Positions 17,598-26,226 of a stretch of 64,000 bases of DNA are shown piece by piece. Both the position numbers and the translations under genes were made by a program. The DNA is from Anaerolineaceae bacterium. GTDB lineage: Bacteria > Chloroflexota > Anaerolineae > Anaerolineales > Anaerolineaceae. The stretch spans positions 1,488,001 through 1,552,000 of the forward strand of contig JAENZD010000001.1 in NCBI GenBank assembly GCA_016841445.1, in the 5' to 3' direction. The stretch's first letter is position 1. Each line of letters opens with the position of its first letter. The notes beneath the pieces were generated by a model. The model was not told the DNA's origin, did no database searches, and saw only the letters and a program-made list of their open reading frames with translations.

Positions 17598-19407
17598 AGA
17601 ATTTGACGAAAAAGAATACGGCAAGCTGACGGGCAATATTCTTGGCCGCCTGCTTTCCTTGTTAAAGCCACATTGGAAATGGGTTGTGGGATTTCTCCTC
17701 TGTATTGCCGCTGTCTCCATTATTGATTCCTACACCACTTTCTTGAGTTCACGCCTGATTGACGAAGGTATCCGGGCAGGAAATCGCCAGGCCATCATCC
17801 GAATCGTCATGATCTATGCATCAATGATTGTATTTCAAGCATCCTCAGCCTTTGGTTTTATTTACCTGGTTGGTGTTTTGGCAGAACGGGTCAGATATGA
17901 CCTGAGAAAACGAATGTTCAACCACCTGCAGCAGCTTTCACTTTCCTATTACAGCCAAACGCCTGTCGGATGGATCATGTCCCGATTGACCTCTGATACG
18001 GAGAGGCTGTCAGACGTTATGACCTGGGGCATCCTTGATATCACCTGGGCGATCATCAATATCAGCACGGCAGCCGTCTTCATGTTCATCATCAATGCCA
18101 GCCTTGCATGGATCGTCCTGATCCTGCTGCCGTTATTGATCGTGATCGCCATCCGGTTCAGGAAAACAATTCTCCTTTTCTATCGCAGATCCCGGAAAAT
18201 GAATTCAAAAATTACCGGTGCTTTCAATGAGGGCATCACAGGCGTACGGGTGATCAAAGCGCTTTCGAGGGAGGAAGGTAACCTCAGGGAGTTTTCAGAA
18301 TTAACGGACGGCATGTACCAGGCCAGTTTTAAGGCCGCCTGGCTGTCCGCCTTATTTTTACCCACCGTACAAATTATCAGTGCAGCTACCCTTGGGATCA
18401 TTTTATGGCGGGGTGGGATGCAGGTTCAAATTGGTGTTATGACCGTTGGCGGTATCCAGGCTTTTGTCTCCTACATCACCTTCATCATGTGGCCGATCCA
18501 GGATATGGCACGTGTTTATGCGCAAATGCAAAACGCGGTTGCTTCTGCTGAGCGTATCTTCAGCCTGATAGACACCGAACCTGCAGTTAAGAACCGGTCA
18601 CAAACCGTTCAAACTGAAAGCATTCAAGGGGATATCCGCTTCGAGAATGTCCATTTCCATTATGAAGAAAATGACCCTGTTATCAAAGGGATAGACTTTT
18701 TAGTCAAACATGGTGAGATGGTTGCCCTGGTCGGCCCGACTGGTGGCGGGAAGACAACGATCGTTAATCTTTTATGCCGGTTTTATGAGCCCACTCAGGG
18801 CACAATTTATTTCAAAGATGTCGATTACCATACAATGAAGCTCCAGGATATTCAATCCCGGATCGGGATGGTTCTCCAAACGCCACATCTCTTTACGGGG
18901 TCGATCAGCGACAACATTCGTTACGGCAAGCTGTCCGCAAATGATCAGGAAATCGAAAAAGCCGCAAAACTCGCTGGGGCACATGACTTCATCATGCAGT
19001 TCGAAAAAGGTTATCAGCAGGATGTTGGTGAAGGCGGGAACCTGCTTTCTGTGGGTCAAAAACAATTGATCAGCATTGCCCGCGCCATCCTGGCTGAGCC
19101 AGAGCTTTTCATCATGGATGAAGCTACCAGTTCCGTTGACACCTTGACTGAATCGCTCATTCAGCAAGGCATTGACCGCTTGATGAAAGACCGGACGAGT
19201 TTTGTGATCGCCCACCGTCTTTCAACCATTAAACGGGCTGACAAGATCATCGTGATCGAAGATGGAAAAATCGAAGAAATGGGTACCCACCGTGAACTGA
19301 TCATTCAACAGGGAAAATATTACCAGCTTTATACGCAGCAGTTCCGCCAGGAGCTCGAAGCACAATATGATATTTTCAATAAGCAGGAACCGGTTGAAGC
19401 AGGATGA
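17584..19407 (+). CDS. ABC exporter half-transporter, catalytic subunit
   Basis: A 607-aa partner of the preceding half-transporter. The membrane domain fills residues about 25-340. The ATPase has Walker A GPTGGGKTT and a canonical Walker B LFIMDEATSSVD with the catalytic Glu. Its signature reads LSVGQKQ, where the usual second Gly is Val. Altered signature on one chain and altered Walker B on the other form one degenerate and one active composite site, as in known heterodimers. Translation starts at GTG 17584 with AAGGA 9 nt upstream, overlapping the first subunit by 14 nt. The downstream MNIO-like gene overlaps it by 4 nt, so all are one transcript. Confidence 0.9.
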   Translation: MSTFEEFDEKEYGKLTGNILGRLLSLLKPHWKWVVGFLLCIAAVSIIDSYTTFLSSRLIDEGIRAGNRQAIIRIVMIYASMIVFQASSAFGFIYLVGVLAERVRYDLRKRMFNHLQQLSLSYYSQTPVGWIMSRLTSDTERLSDVMTWGILDITWAIINISTAAVFMFIINASLAWIVLILLPLLIVIAIRFRKTILLFYRRSRKMNSKITGAFNEGITGVRVIKALSREEGNLREFSELTDGMYQASFKAAWLSALFLPTVQIISAATLGIILWRGGMQVQIGVMTVGGIQAFVSYITFIMWPIQDMARVYAQMQNAVASAERIFSLIDTEPAVKNRSQTVQTESIQGDIRFENVHFHYEENDPVIKGIDFLVKHGEMVALVGPTGGGKTTIVNLLCRFYEPTQGTIYFKDVDYHTMKLQDIQSRIGMVLQTPHLFTGSISDNIRYGKLSANDQEIEKAAKLAGAHDFIMQFEKGYQQDVGEGGNLLSVGQKQLISIARAILAEPELFIMDEATSSVDTLTESLIQQGIDRLMKDRTSFVIAHRLSTIKRADKIIVIEDGKIEEMGTHRELIIQQGKYYQLYTQQFRQELEAQYDIFNKQEPVEAG

Positions 19408-20282
19408 TTCCTGCATCGCTTAATCATGTAAGCACCTGGCAGCGAATGGGATTGGTAAAACAATTAAGACATGACGATAAAATGACAATGAAACTCGCCG
19501 TTAATTACTCCGCGCCGCTGATCCGTTTGATTGAACAGGGTTTGGTTCAGGTTGATTTGATCAAATGTCCTGATTGGGATGGTATGCTGCAGGAAGCCAA
19601 ACCATATGGGCCGATCACCATCCATTATGACCTCGAGGTTGGCCTGGGCCATACATTTTCTGCAGATCTCGATAGGATTGAACGGCTGAAAGCAGCAACA
19701 GGGACACCCTATATCAATACCCATCTTGTCACGCGCAAAAACCATCATCCTAACAATCCGGACGAGATACGCGAGATCAATGTGCTGTGGCGAGACGAAC
19801 TGCAGGTGATGATCGATAAATTTGGCGGTCGTTCAATCGCGCTTGAGCACTACCCGTTTACACCCGACAACCCCAACATCGCCACCGCAGCAGACAGCAC
19901 GATATTTTCCAATGTCATCAGGGATGTCGATTGTATGCTCCTGCTTGACCTCGCCCATGCACGGATCACAGCAAACACGCTCAATATCGATGTAAAGGAC
20001 TATATTGAATCTCTGCCCCTGGACCGGCTTGTTGAAGTACACATCACAGGCATCAAGAAACATGGCGGCATCCTCACAGATCACTTTGAATTAAGCAAAG
20101 AAGATTGGGCGGTTTTTGAATGGGCGCTTATGGAAATTCGAGAGGGAAAATGGCCAACACCAAGGATCATCGCTTTTGAATATGGCGGCGTCGGTTCTAC
20201 CTTCTCGTGGCGAACAGATCAGGATGTGCTTAAATATCAGGTACCCAGACTATACGAAATGGTTCACCGGGATACAAAATAG
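19404..20282 (+). CDS. DUF692/MNIO-like TIM-barrel protein
   Basis: A 292-aa TIM-barrel protein resembling DUF692, the multinuclear iron oxygenases (MbnB, TglH, ChrH) that modify Cys-containing peptides. Visible candidate metal ligands are Glu in ALEHYPF, Asp and His in LLLDLAHARI, His in EVHITGI, Asp and His in ILTDHFELSKEDW, and Glu in IAFEYGG. The run ESLPLDRLVEVHITG matches the family's ALPxDRVxxIHLAG motif. The start overlaps the ABC gene by ATGA; an internal ATG at 19482 would drop 26 residues. The operon with an exporter and a Cys-rich frame hints at peptide maturation. Xylose-isomerase-like sugar isomerases share the fold and are the alternative. Confidence 0.6.
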   Translation: MIPASLNHVSTWQRMGLVKQLRHDDKMTMKLAVNYSAPLIRLIEQGLVQVDLIKCPDWDGMLQEAKPYGPITIHYDLEVGLGHTFSADLDRIERLKAATGTPYINTHLVTRKNHHPNNPDEIREINVLWRDELQVMIDKFGGRSIALEHYPFTPDNPNIATAADSTIFSNVIRDVDCMLLLDLAHARITANTLNIDVKDYIESLPLDRLVEVHITGIKKHGGILTDHFELSKEDWAVFEWALMEIREGKWPTPRIIAFEYGGVGSTFSWRTDQDVLKYQVPRLYEMVHRDTK

Positions 20283-20316
20283 ATCCCTGGATATTCGCGA
20301 CGGTCAGGATCAACCT

Positions 20317-20988
20317 TTACCGGGAAACAAATAATTTTTCAGCAAACCTTACCCCCAAAACAACCTCTTTCCCCCCCACTTCAACCTTCATCGTTTCGTT
20401 AAAGTTCAGAACTTCCTTCAATATCAAAGTGCACCCGCGCACCAGGCCCTTTTCCTCAAGAAACGAAAGGCTTTCATAATCGCTTTCCAGATTTTCATGA
20501 ATTCGCTGGAGCTGAACCTTTTCCCCGGGCTTTATCATAGAAAGCGGCAGCCATTTCAGCGTTTCATTCTCAAAGCCTGGTAACGGATTGCCATGCGGGC
20601 AAAACTTTGGGTCCTGCATTTCACTCAGAAGACGCTCCTCCACATCAGGAGAAAGGGTATGCTCAATTTGATGTGCTTCACGGTGTAGTTCCGAAAGGGG
20701 TAATTTTAACACCCGCGAGAGCATCCACTCTGTCAGCATATGCCGGCGGATAACGCTCATCGCCATGATGCATCCAGCCTGGGTGAGATGGATTTCTTTG
20801 TTTTCATTCAGCATGATCCAGCCATCCCGCTGCATTCGCTTGAGCGTTGCATTGACGGTCGGCGCTGAAACATCCAGCGATTCAACCAAACGGGCAGCAA
20901 TCACACGCTCCCCGTCTCTCTCAAGCGTATAGATCACGCCCAGGTAATCCTCGATTGTTGGACTCGGTCTTTCAAATTCTGCCATCAT
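20317..20988 (-). CDS. DtxR/MntR-family metal-dependent regulator
   Basis: A DtxR-type repressor of about 223 aa. The N-terminal winged helix is PTIEDYLGVIYTLERDGE followed by VSAPTVNATLKRMQRDGW. The dimerisation/metal domain has HREAHQIEHTLSPDVEERL and FCPHGNPLPG, the usual His, Glu and Cys ligands. The C-terminus is an SH3-like FeoA domain. It binds Fe(II) or Mn(II) and represses metal uptake genes. I take the ATG at 20988, with AGGA 5 nt upstream; a longer start at 21021 has no site. The gene is divergent from an XRE regulator, and a perfect inverted repeat lies between them. No transporter for metals sits next to it. Confidence 0.85.
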   Translation of the reverse strand: MMAEFERPSPTIEDYLGVIYTLERDGERVIAARLVESLDVSAPTVNATLKRMQRDGWIMLNENKEIHLTQAGCIMAMSVIRRHMLTEWMLSRVLKLPLSELHREAHQIEHTLSPDVEERLLSEMQDPKFCPHGNPLPGFENETLKWLPLSMIKPGEKVQLQRIHENLESDYESLSFLEEKGLVRGCTLILKEVLNFNETMKVEVGGKEVVLGVRFAEKLFVSR

Positions 20989-21054
20989 ATTTTTCCTGAT
21001 AAAACTATTTAATTCTAGCATTAATGAAAGAAATCAGATAATATAATAATAAAA

Positions 21055-21069
21055 TGTAAACCTTTTACA
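21055..21069. promoter_or_regulatory. palindrome between divergent regulators, candidate operator
   Basis: TGTAAA-CCT-TTTACA is a perfect 6-bp inverted repeat with a 3-bp centre. It lies between the DtxR-like gene and the XRE-cupin gene in very AT-rich DNA. The left half-site on the minus strand (TTTACA) could also serve as a -35 box for the DtxR-like gene. Autoregulation or cross-regulation is plausible. Confidence 0.45.
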
Positions 21070-21142
21070 AAAACATAGAAAGATATTCAAAAATTAATAT
21101 TTTAAAGGTAAAATTAATTCTATAATAAGAAAGGACCGAATT

Positions 21143-21745
21143 ATGGCAACATTAGGACAAAAATTACGTGAATTAAGACATCAAAAAGGTTATAAACTCA
21201 ACGAAGTCGCAGCAGGCGCAGACCTCTCCATTTCATTCATTTCTCTCATCGAACGCGATAAAGCATCCATTTCTGTTGAAAACTTACAGAAATTGGCCAA
21301 CTTCTACAATGTCAGGCTGTTCCAGATTTTCCAGGATATTGAGGAGGAAGATGCTTACGTTGTCAAGAAAGAGCAGATGCAGTCGTGGAGTAAATATGGC
21401 AGCCCCATGGAACCCACGCTGTTCTTACTGTCTCCTGAGGACAACCTTTCCTTCAAAGCAATTTTAGCGTGCATCCCACCTTCAACAACAGGCGAAGATA
21501 TCCGCCTGCAAAAAGGTGAGACTTTTATCCTTGTCAAAGAAGGCAAGGTGGAAATCGCCCTGCCAAACAAGAGTTCTGTTTTTCTTGACGAAGGCGACAG
21601 CGCACACCTGACCAGCTTTAAAGGCACGGTCATCAAGAATGCTGACGAAACAAAGAATTCAGAACTGCTGATCGTCGCTTCTGCCACAACACAGCACCTC
21701 AATAAACAGGGTGAGGCACTGACCTACTGCGAAATTGCCAAATAG
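21143..21745 (+). CDS. XRE-family regulator with cupin domain
   Basis: A 200-aa protein. Residues about 5-62 are a helix-turn-helix (LGQKLRELRHQKGYKLNEVA, then SISFISLIERDKASIS). The C-terminal half is a small cupin barrel with a GETFILVKEGKVEIAL strand pair. This two-domain layout is typical of regulators that sense a small molecule or oxidation state, such as PuuR/SutR-type proteins. A -10-like TATAAT lies at 21121-21126 and a ribosome site (AAAGGA) precedes the ATG. It is divergent from the DtxR-like gene; a strong terminator follows 160 bp downstream. The target is unknown. Confidence 0.85.
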   Translation: MATLGQKLRELRHQKGYKLNEVAAGADLSISFISLIERDKASISVENLQKLANFYNVRLFQIFQDIEEEDAYVVKKEQMQSWSKYGSPMEPTLFLLSPEDNLSFKAILACIPPSTTGEDIRLQKGETFILVKEGKVEIALPNKSSVFLDEGDSAHLTSFKGTVIKNADETKNSELLIVASATTQHLNKQGEALTYCEIAK

Positions 21746-21908
21746 CGGCGATTGAACCACTATTGACGGCATTGGATTATCAGGTCACCAGTAAAGGGAT
21801 TAATTAACACCTGCATAAGATCTATGTTATCTCGACGATAATCAAGAGATGAATTTTTCAATGCGAGGGATTACCATATTTTGGAATTCTTAAAAACATC
21901 AGACAAAA

Positions 21909-21936
21909 ATACCACCTTAAAATGGTGGTTTTTTGT
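21909..21936 (+). terminator. rho-independent terminator
   Basis: ACCACC (21911-21916) and GGTGGT (21924-21929) form a stem with a 7-nt loop, directly followed by a run of six T. It ends the XRE-cupin gene transcript. Confidence 0.85.
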
Positions 21937-21960
21937 TGCTCAGTCACTTTTTTATCTTTT

Positions 21961-21990
21961 CTGACCCGGCTGGCAGCGATTCAATATAAT
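21961..21990 (+). promoter_or_regulatory. promoter of the arfB-like gene
   Basis: TATAAT at 21985-21990 is preceded by CTGACC at 21961-21966 with an 18-bp spacer. This predicts a start near 21997 and a leader of about 30 nt before the ATG at 22029. Confidence 0.5.
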
Positions 21991-22028
21991 CTGACGGTAT
22001 ACTCAATAAAAAGTTGAAGACAATCCCA

Positions 22029-22457
22029 ATGATCAAGATCACTAACACCCTCTCCATCCCTGAGCAGGAGATTGAAGAAAAGTTTGTTCTTTCTTCCGGA
22101 CCCGGGGGACAAAATGTGAACAAAGTCGCAACGACTGTTCAACTGCGCTTTGACATCCGCCAGTCTTCCGCCCTTGCTGATGAAATAAAAGAACGGCTGC
22201 GGGGTATCGCCGGTTCAAACATCACCTCAGGTGATGTTTTGATCATAGAATCTGCTGAATTTCGTTCGCAGAGGAAAAACAGGGAGAACGCCAGAAGCAA
22301 ACTTGCAGCGTTGATTCGCAAGGCAATGATCCCACCCAAAAAGAGAAAGCGCACAAAACCATCGAGGCTTGCCAAAGAAAAGCGGCTCAATCAAAAACAA
22401 ATCCGGGCACAAAAGAAAGCTTTGCGCAGGAAACCAAATCAGGACGATTTCCATTAA
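22029..22457 (+). CDS. arfB: ArfB/YaeJ-type peptidyl-tRNA hydrolase (ribosome rescue)
   Basis: A 142-aa class-I release-factor-like protein lacking the codon-recognition domains. The catalytic GGQ lies in LSSGPGGQNVNKVATTVQLR. The C-terminus is a long Lys/Arg-rich tail (PPKKRKRTKPSRLAKEKR) that in ArfB enters the empty mRNA channel of stalled ribosomes. It frees ribosomes stuck on mRNAs without a stop codon. I use ATG 22029; the frame extends to TTG 22014 with no better signal. It stands alone between a terminator and the next promoter. Confidence 0.9.
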   Translation: MIKITNTLSIPEQEIEEKFVLSSGPGGQNVNKVATTVQLRFDIRQSSALADEIKERLRGIAGSNITSGDVLIIESAEFRSQRKNRENARSKLAALIRKAMIPPKKRKRTKPSRLAKEKRLNQKQIRAQKKALRRKPNQDDFH

Positions 22458-22533
22458 ATGCAACGTTCTGTTTGCCCTTCAAAATTTATATCATATTAAT
22501 TTTCGTAATTAATAATATAATTTTATAATAGAT

Positions 22534-22562
22534 TTGAATTCCTTAACCTTTTGTCGTATAAT
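22534..22562 (+). promoter_or_regulatory. consensus promoter for a leaderless ABC-exporter mRNA
   Basis: TTGAAT at 22534-22539 and a perfect TATAAT at 22557-22562 with a 17-bp spacer. The ATG starts at 22572, only 9 nt after the -10 box, so the transcript should have almost no leader. Confidence 0.7.
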
Positions 22563-22571
22563 GTGCGGGTT

Positions 22572-24302
22572 ATGAAACTCTTACTTAAATTCGCTAAAAA
22601 ATACACCTGGCCGCTGATCATCACCGTTATCAGTATGTTAGCCCTGGTCGGTGCTCAATTATTGATCCCCTGGCTGATCCGCAGCCTGATCGAGTTGGTG
22701 ACAAACCAGGAATTAGCCACAGCAACCATGACTACCGTCCGGAACCTGACGCTGATCGCCCTGATCACGTTCCTGGCACGCGGCGTGGTCCAGTTCCTGA
22801 GAAGTTACATGGCCCATATTGCTGGCTGGGGTGTTGTCTCGGATGCACGGAAGTTTGTCTACGAACACCTTCAGAAATTATCCCTTCATTTTTATGCGGA
22901 TAAACAAACGGGGCAGCTCATGTCACGGGTGGTAAATGACACCGATCTGTTTGAACGCATGATTGCCCACGCAATCCCCGATGTACTGGTCAATGTGGTC
23001 ACGTTTTTTGCTATTACGGCTGTGCTGGCGAGCCTGAATTTGCGCCTGACACTGCTCAGTATGGCGCCCATCCCCCTGGTCATTCTCGCATTGATCGGCT
23101 TTTCCAAATTTGTTCGGCCGGCATTTCGACGCCGCCAGCAGGAAGTTGGCGAACTGAATGCCATTCTCAATGACAGCATCGCTGGCATCCGGGATATTAA
23201 AGCCTTTAACCGTGAAAGCGATCAATTCGAAAAAGTTGAAGTTGGGATTGAACGCTATCGTGCATCGATGATGACTGCCCTGAGACTGATGGCAATATTC
23301 CAACCATTCCTTGATTTTTCCACATCTATTGGCCAGCTTGTTGTGATTTTCTTTGGCGGCAGCATGGCTTTGAAAGGTGATTTATCGGTCGCTGACCTTG
23401 TCGCTTTTTTCTTATATTTGGAAATGTTCTACCAACCTATCCGGGCTTTAGGCATGTCCTGGGAGGCTGTGCAGGAGTCCATGGCGGGGTTTGATCGCGT
23501 GGCTGAGCTGCTCTCAGAGGAACCGGATGTCAAAGACCCCCAGCATCCGATCTCCTTACCGGATGGTTTAAATGGCCACCTGACTTTCAATAATGTAAAT
23601 TTTGAGTACAGCGATGGTAATGAGAAGGTCCTGGAGAATATCAACCTGGATATTCCCGCATCGCATGTGGTTGCCCTGGTTGGGCCAACCGGTGTGGGTA
23701 AATCCACTTTGGTCAGCTTGATCCCCCGTTTTTATGACGTTGATACCGGCAGCATTACCCTCGATGGCATTGATATCCGGGATATCAAACTTGAAAAACT
23801 GCGTGAGAAAATCAGTATCGTGCTCCAGGACGTGTTCCTGTTCCACGGCACCGTCCGGGACAACCTCTTATTTGGCAACCCCAAAGCGACCGATGCCGAG
23901 ATCATCGAAGCAGCCAGAGTGGCGAATGCCCACGACTTCATTTCTGCCCTGCCAAAAGGCTATGACACGCTGATCGGTGAGCGCGGGGTCAAACTCTCCG
24001 GCGGTCAGCGCCAACGCATCTCAATTGCGCGAGCCCTGCTGAAAAACACACCAATTCTCATTTTAGATGAGGCAACCTCATCTGTGGATACCGAGACGGA
24101 AATGCTGATCCAGCAAGCGCTGGAAAGGTTAATGGCAGGCAGGACAACCATCATCATCGCTCACCGCTTATCCACCATTCGGAATGCCAATAAGATCGTT
24201 GTCCTCGAAGGCAAAGAGATCGTCGAAATGGGGGCACATCAAGAGCTGATCGACAAAAATGGCTTGTACAAACGGTTATATACCGTACAGGAACGCATTT
24301 AG
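22572..24302 (+). CDS. ABC exporter half-transporter (MsbA/LmrA type)
   Basis: A 576-aa half-transporter with six membrane helices and a C-terminal ATPase. Walker A is GPTGVGKST, the signature LSGGQRQR, and Walker B ILILDEATSSVD. All catalytic positions are intact, so it probably works as a homodimer, unlike the paired exporters at 15.8-19.4 kb. The substrate (lipid, drug or peptide) cannot be told. I choose ATG 22572 because the longer frame from 22551 lies on top of a consensus promoter. A bidirectional terminator follows. Confidence 0.9.
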   Translation: MKLLLKFAKKYTWPLIITVISMLALVGAQLLIPWLIRSLIELVTNQELATATMTTVRNLTLIALITFLARGVVQFLRSYMAHIAGWGVVSDARKFVYEHLQKLSLHFYADKQTGQLMSRVVNDTDLFERMIAHAIPDVLVNVVTFFAITAVLASLNLRLTLLSMAPIPLVILALIGFSKFVRPAFRRRQQEVGELNAILNDSIAGIRDIKAFNRESDQFEKVEVGIERYRASMMTALRLMAIFQPFLDFSTSIGQLVVIFFGGSMALKGDLSVADLVAFFLYLEMFYQPIRALGMSWEAVQESMAGFDRVAELLSEEPDVKDPQHPISLPDGLNGHLTFNNVNFEYSDGNEKVLENINLDIPASHVVALVGPTGVGKSTLVSLIPRFYDVDTGSITLDGIDIRDIKLEKLREKISIVLQDVFLFHGTVRDNLLFGNPKATDAEIIEAARVANAHDFISALPKGYDTLIGERGVKLSGGQRQRISIARALLKNTPILILDEATSSVDTETEMLIQQALERLMAGRTTIIIAHRLSTIRNANKIVVLEGKEIVEMGAHQELIDKNGLYKRLYTVQERI

Positions 24303-24323
24303 GAAAAACTTACTTACGAAAGA

Positions 24324-24353
24324 AAGCGTTGATCTCATTCAACGCTTTTTTTT
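24324..24353. terminator. terminator between convergent genes
   Basis: AAGCGTTGA (24324-24332) pairs perfectly with TCAACGCTT (24339-24347) around a 6-nt loop, followed by T8 on the plus strand. It ends the ABC-exporter transcript. A weaker T-rich tail on the other strand may let it serve the convergent yigZ-like gene too. Confidence 0.85.
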
Positions 24354-24354
24354 A

Positions 24355-24996
24355 TTACCTTAAGGGCATAATGGTGCAATCGCTTTGTTCAATCGTGATG
24401 AATTGAACGCCCCCATTGGTTAAAGAAACCATCTTATTTTTAAAGACATCGAGGAATTCATCATCGATCATCACCGTGATTGTCACGTCTGCGGCAAAGG
24501 CCTCATCTTTGATCTTGCCAATATGATGATTGATCAGGAGTTTTGTTTGCTCATATAAGGCGTATGGGATCACAAACATCAGGGTTGTGGTCGCAACCTT
24601 CTTCGCCAGGGGCATGGATTTGAGCGCTATGCGCACGCTGTCGCTGTAGGCCCTGACCAAGCCACCCGTCCCCAGCTTGGTACCGCCAAAATAGCGTGTG
24701 ATCACCATCACGATATCCCCCAACCCGCTGCCCTGCAGCACGGCCAGCGCAGGCCGCCCGGCTGTCCCGGAGGGTTCACCCGCATCTGAACAGTGGGCGG
24801 TCACGGACGTGCCGTGCCCGATCAGGTAAACGGGGACATGGTGGCTGGCATCCGGGTATTTGTCTTTGATGTGAGAGATAAAACGCTGGGCATCCGAAAC
24901 GCTGAAAGCCGGCCCAGCGTTCGTGATAAAGCGCGAGTTTTGGTCTATAAATTCTGTTTCAATGTGCCGTGCTGGGATGAGGCGATTTTCAGTCAT
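24355..24996 (-). CDS. YigZ/IMPACT-family protein
   Basis: A 213-aa member of UPF0029. The N-terminal IMPACT fold has the signature SDAGEPSGTAGRPALAVLQG near residue 72, then VMVITRYFGGTKLGTGGLVRAY. The C-terminal ferredoxin-like domain (DUF1949) follows. The eukaryotic relative IMPACT modulates the GCN2 kinase; the bacterial role is unclear, with ribosome-associated functions suggested. The length is normal. It is a monocistronic gene convergent with the ABC exporter. Confidence 0.9.
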   Translation of the reverse strand: MTENRLIPARHIETEFIDQNSRFITNAGPAFSVSDAQRFISHIKDKYPDASHHVPVYLIGHGTSVTAHCSDAGEPSGTAGRPALAVLQGSGLGDIVMVITRYFGGTKLGTGGLVRAYSDSVRIALKSMPLAKKVATTTLMFVIPYALYEQTKLLINHHIGKIKDEAFAADVTITVMIDDEFLDVFKNKMVSLTNGGVQFITIEQSDCTIMPLR

Positions 24997-25045
24997 TCGT
25001 GACTCAGGTCGTTAACAATCATTTTGCATCATTTTACCCGATCAA

Positions 25046-25295
25046 ACAGGGATAATGGTACTTGTCCCCCTTTGCGGGGGTTGCGAGGGTATTTTAAACA
25101 AAACCAACTCTCATTGTGGGAGTTGTTATTTGGTGCCCCCATGGAGAGCTATGCACTTCGTTCGAACTCTAGTCTTAATATGTACGCCTGTAAGGGTGCC
25201 TGCCCCCCTCTGCGGGGTATCATGTCCCATTGGGGTATGAAAGGGCAAGTTAGAAAAAAGACTCTCAAGATAGTTGGGGTTTATGAGAATCTTGA
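25046..25295 (-). repeat. tRNA-Glu-derived repeat array A
   Basis: On the minus strand this reads as a decayed tRNA-Glu 3' half (25133-25245: GGGGGCA acceptor end, a T arm with about 14 extra bases, and a CCCTTTC anticodon-side block). A terminator-like hairpin follows at 25095-25126 (CCAACTCTC pairing with GGAGTTG). A second, more decayed block GTCCCCC...GCGAGGG lies at 25064-25089. A further imperfect hairpin (GACTCTCAAGAT with ATGAGAATC) is at 25259-25294. It belongs to the same family as the arrays at 31.4 and 39.5 kb. Confidence 0.6.
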
Positions 25296-25769
25296 TTAAT
25301 CAACAAATCTATATTTAATTAAATCAGGAACTTTATCATAATAAATGTGATGGTTATTTCCGGGTTCTTTGATTTCGATTATGACACATTCATTTAGAAA
25401 TCTTTGCATGTTTTCATCATCACTTGTTGAAGCTTGTTTGACTAATTCTTGAAAATCTAAACGACAATAAAAATTATCATGTAATGCAAACCTATCTACA
25501 TTTATTGGTTTTGTGTCTTCCAAATCTTCTCGATAAATCTCTAATTCAAAAACATCGTCATCAATTCTCTTCGCAATACTAGCAACTTTAGTTTGTCGGC
25601 TAATTTCAGCCATTGGAAATTCTCTAACCTCGACCTCAAATTCTCCCTTTTGATGTTTTTCTATCTCATCCCATACTTGTCTATCCATCAAAAGTAATCG
25701 TTTTCCAGATCGTCTCTGTAGGTATGCTCTGAGTCTAGGTACATTATATTTTGGTTTATATGATGGCAT
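25296..25769 (-). CDS. hypothetical protein, 157 aa
   Basis: I do not recognise this protein. It has no signal peptide or membrane segment, and it is rich in charged residues: basic at the N-terminus (YKPKYNVPRLRAYLQRRSGK) and acidic in the middle (RIDDDVFELEIYREDLEDTK). The ATG is preceded by GAGAGGGGTAAGGA, a reasonable ribosome site. It is AT-rich compared with the core genes, and its stop codon abuts the tRNA-derived repeats, so it is probably an acquired accessory gene. A partner in a toxin-antitoxin or defence cassette cannot be excluded. Confidence 0.6.
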   Translation of the reverse strand: MPSYKPKYNVPRLRAYLQRRSGKRLLLMDRQVWDEIEKHQKGEFEVEVREFPMAEISRQTKVASIAKRIDDDVFELEIYREDLEDTKPINVDRFALHDNFYCRLDFQELVKQASTSDDENMQRFLNECVIIEIKEPGNNHHIYYDKVPDLIKYRFVD

Positions 25770-26034
25770 TCCTTACCCCTCTCCTGTTTTCTCCATTTCA
25801 TTTCTTGACCCACCATACCGATTAAGTGGTTCAAAAATAGCTTGATAACGCTATATTGCCTCTTTGACATCTTCACTCTTCACGTTTCTCGATGGAATGC
25901 AAATCTTCATTTTATCTAATTATATTATGGATTTCTATCGAGATCCCTTTCGATACAACTTTCATTGTCAGATTACTGAAAAATTCTCCTTTCATAACTT
26001 TTCAATATACCGCAAAATATATTTTCATTTTCTG

Positions 26035-26226
26035 TAGCACTTGAAGTCCACATCCACCTGAAAACCCCTTAAAATAGTCCTCATTACCTCCTCTGCGGCT
26101 TCTATATTCAAAATCAAGGCCAAATCTTTAACCCGCTTTTTTCTAATTCAGTTTAAAATATCACTGCTGGATACACCCTTATCCGGCTGTTGAAAAATGA
26201 GAAGTCCACCTCTGGCAGGTGGACTT
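26035..26226 (+). repeat. left copy of a diverged ~190-bp direct repeat
   Basis: Blocks shared in order with 26930-27120 include CCTTAAAATRG, CTCCTSTGCGGCT, TAACCCGCTT, TTCAGTTTA and AAGTCCACCTC. The two copies flank the zinc-ribbon gene at 26335-26832 in the same orientation, suggesting a cassette-like insertion. Confidence 0.55.
26202..26226 (+). terminator. perfect 10-bp hairpin
   Basis: AAGTCCACCT (26202-26211) pairs fully with AGGTGGACTT (26217-26226) around a 5-nt loop. No long T-run follows, so termination is uncertain. It could be a recombination or processing site, since the same bases recur decayed in the right-hand repeat copy at about 27110. Confidence 0.5.

Noticed and set aside
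25003-25300. Short plus-strand frames of 61-91 aa
   Set aside because: They lie on the tRNA-derived repeat; Cys and Pro richness comes from the GC-rich hairpins.
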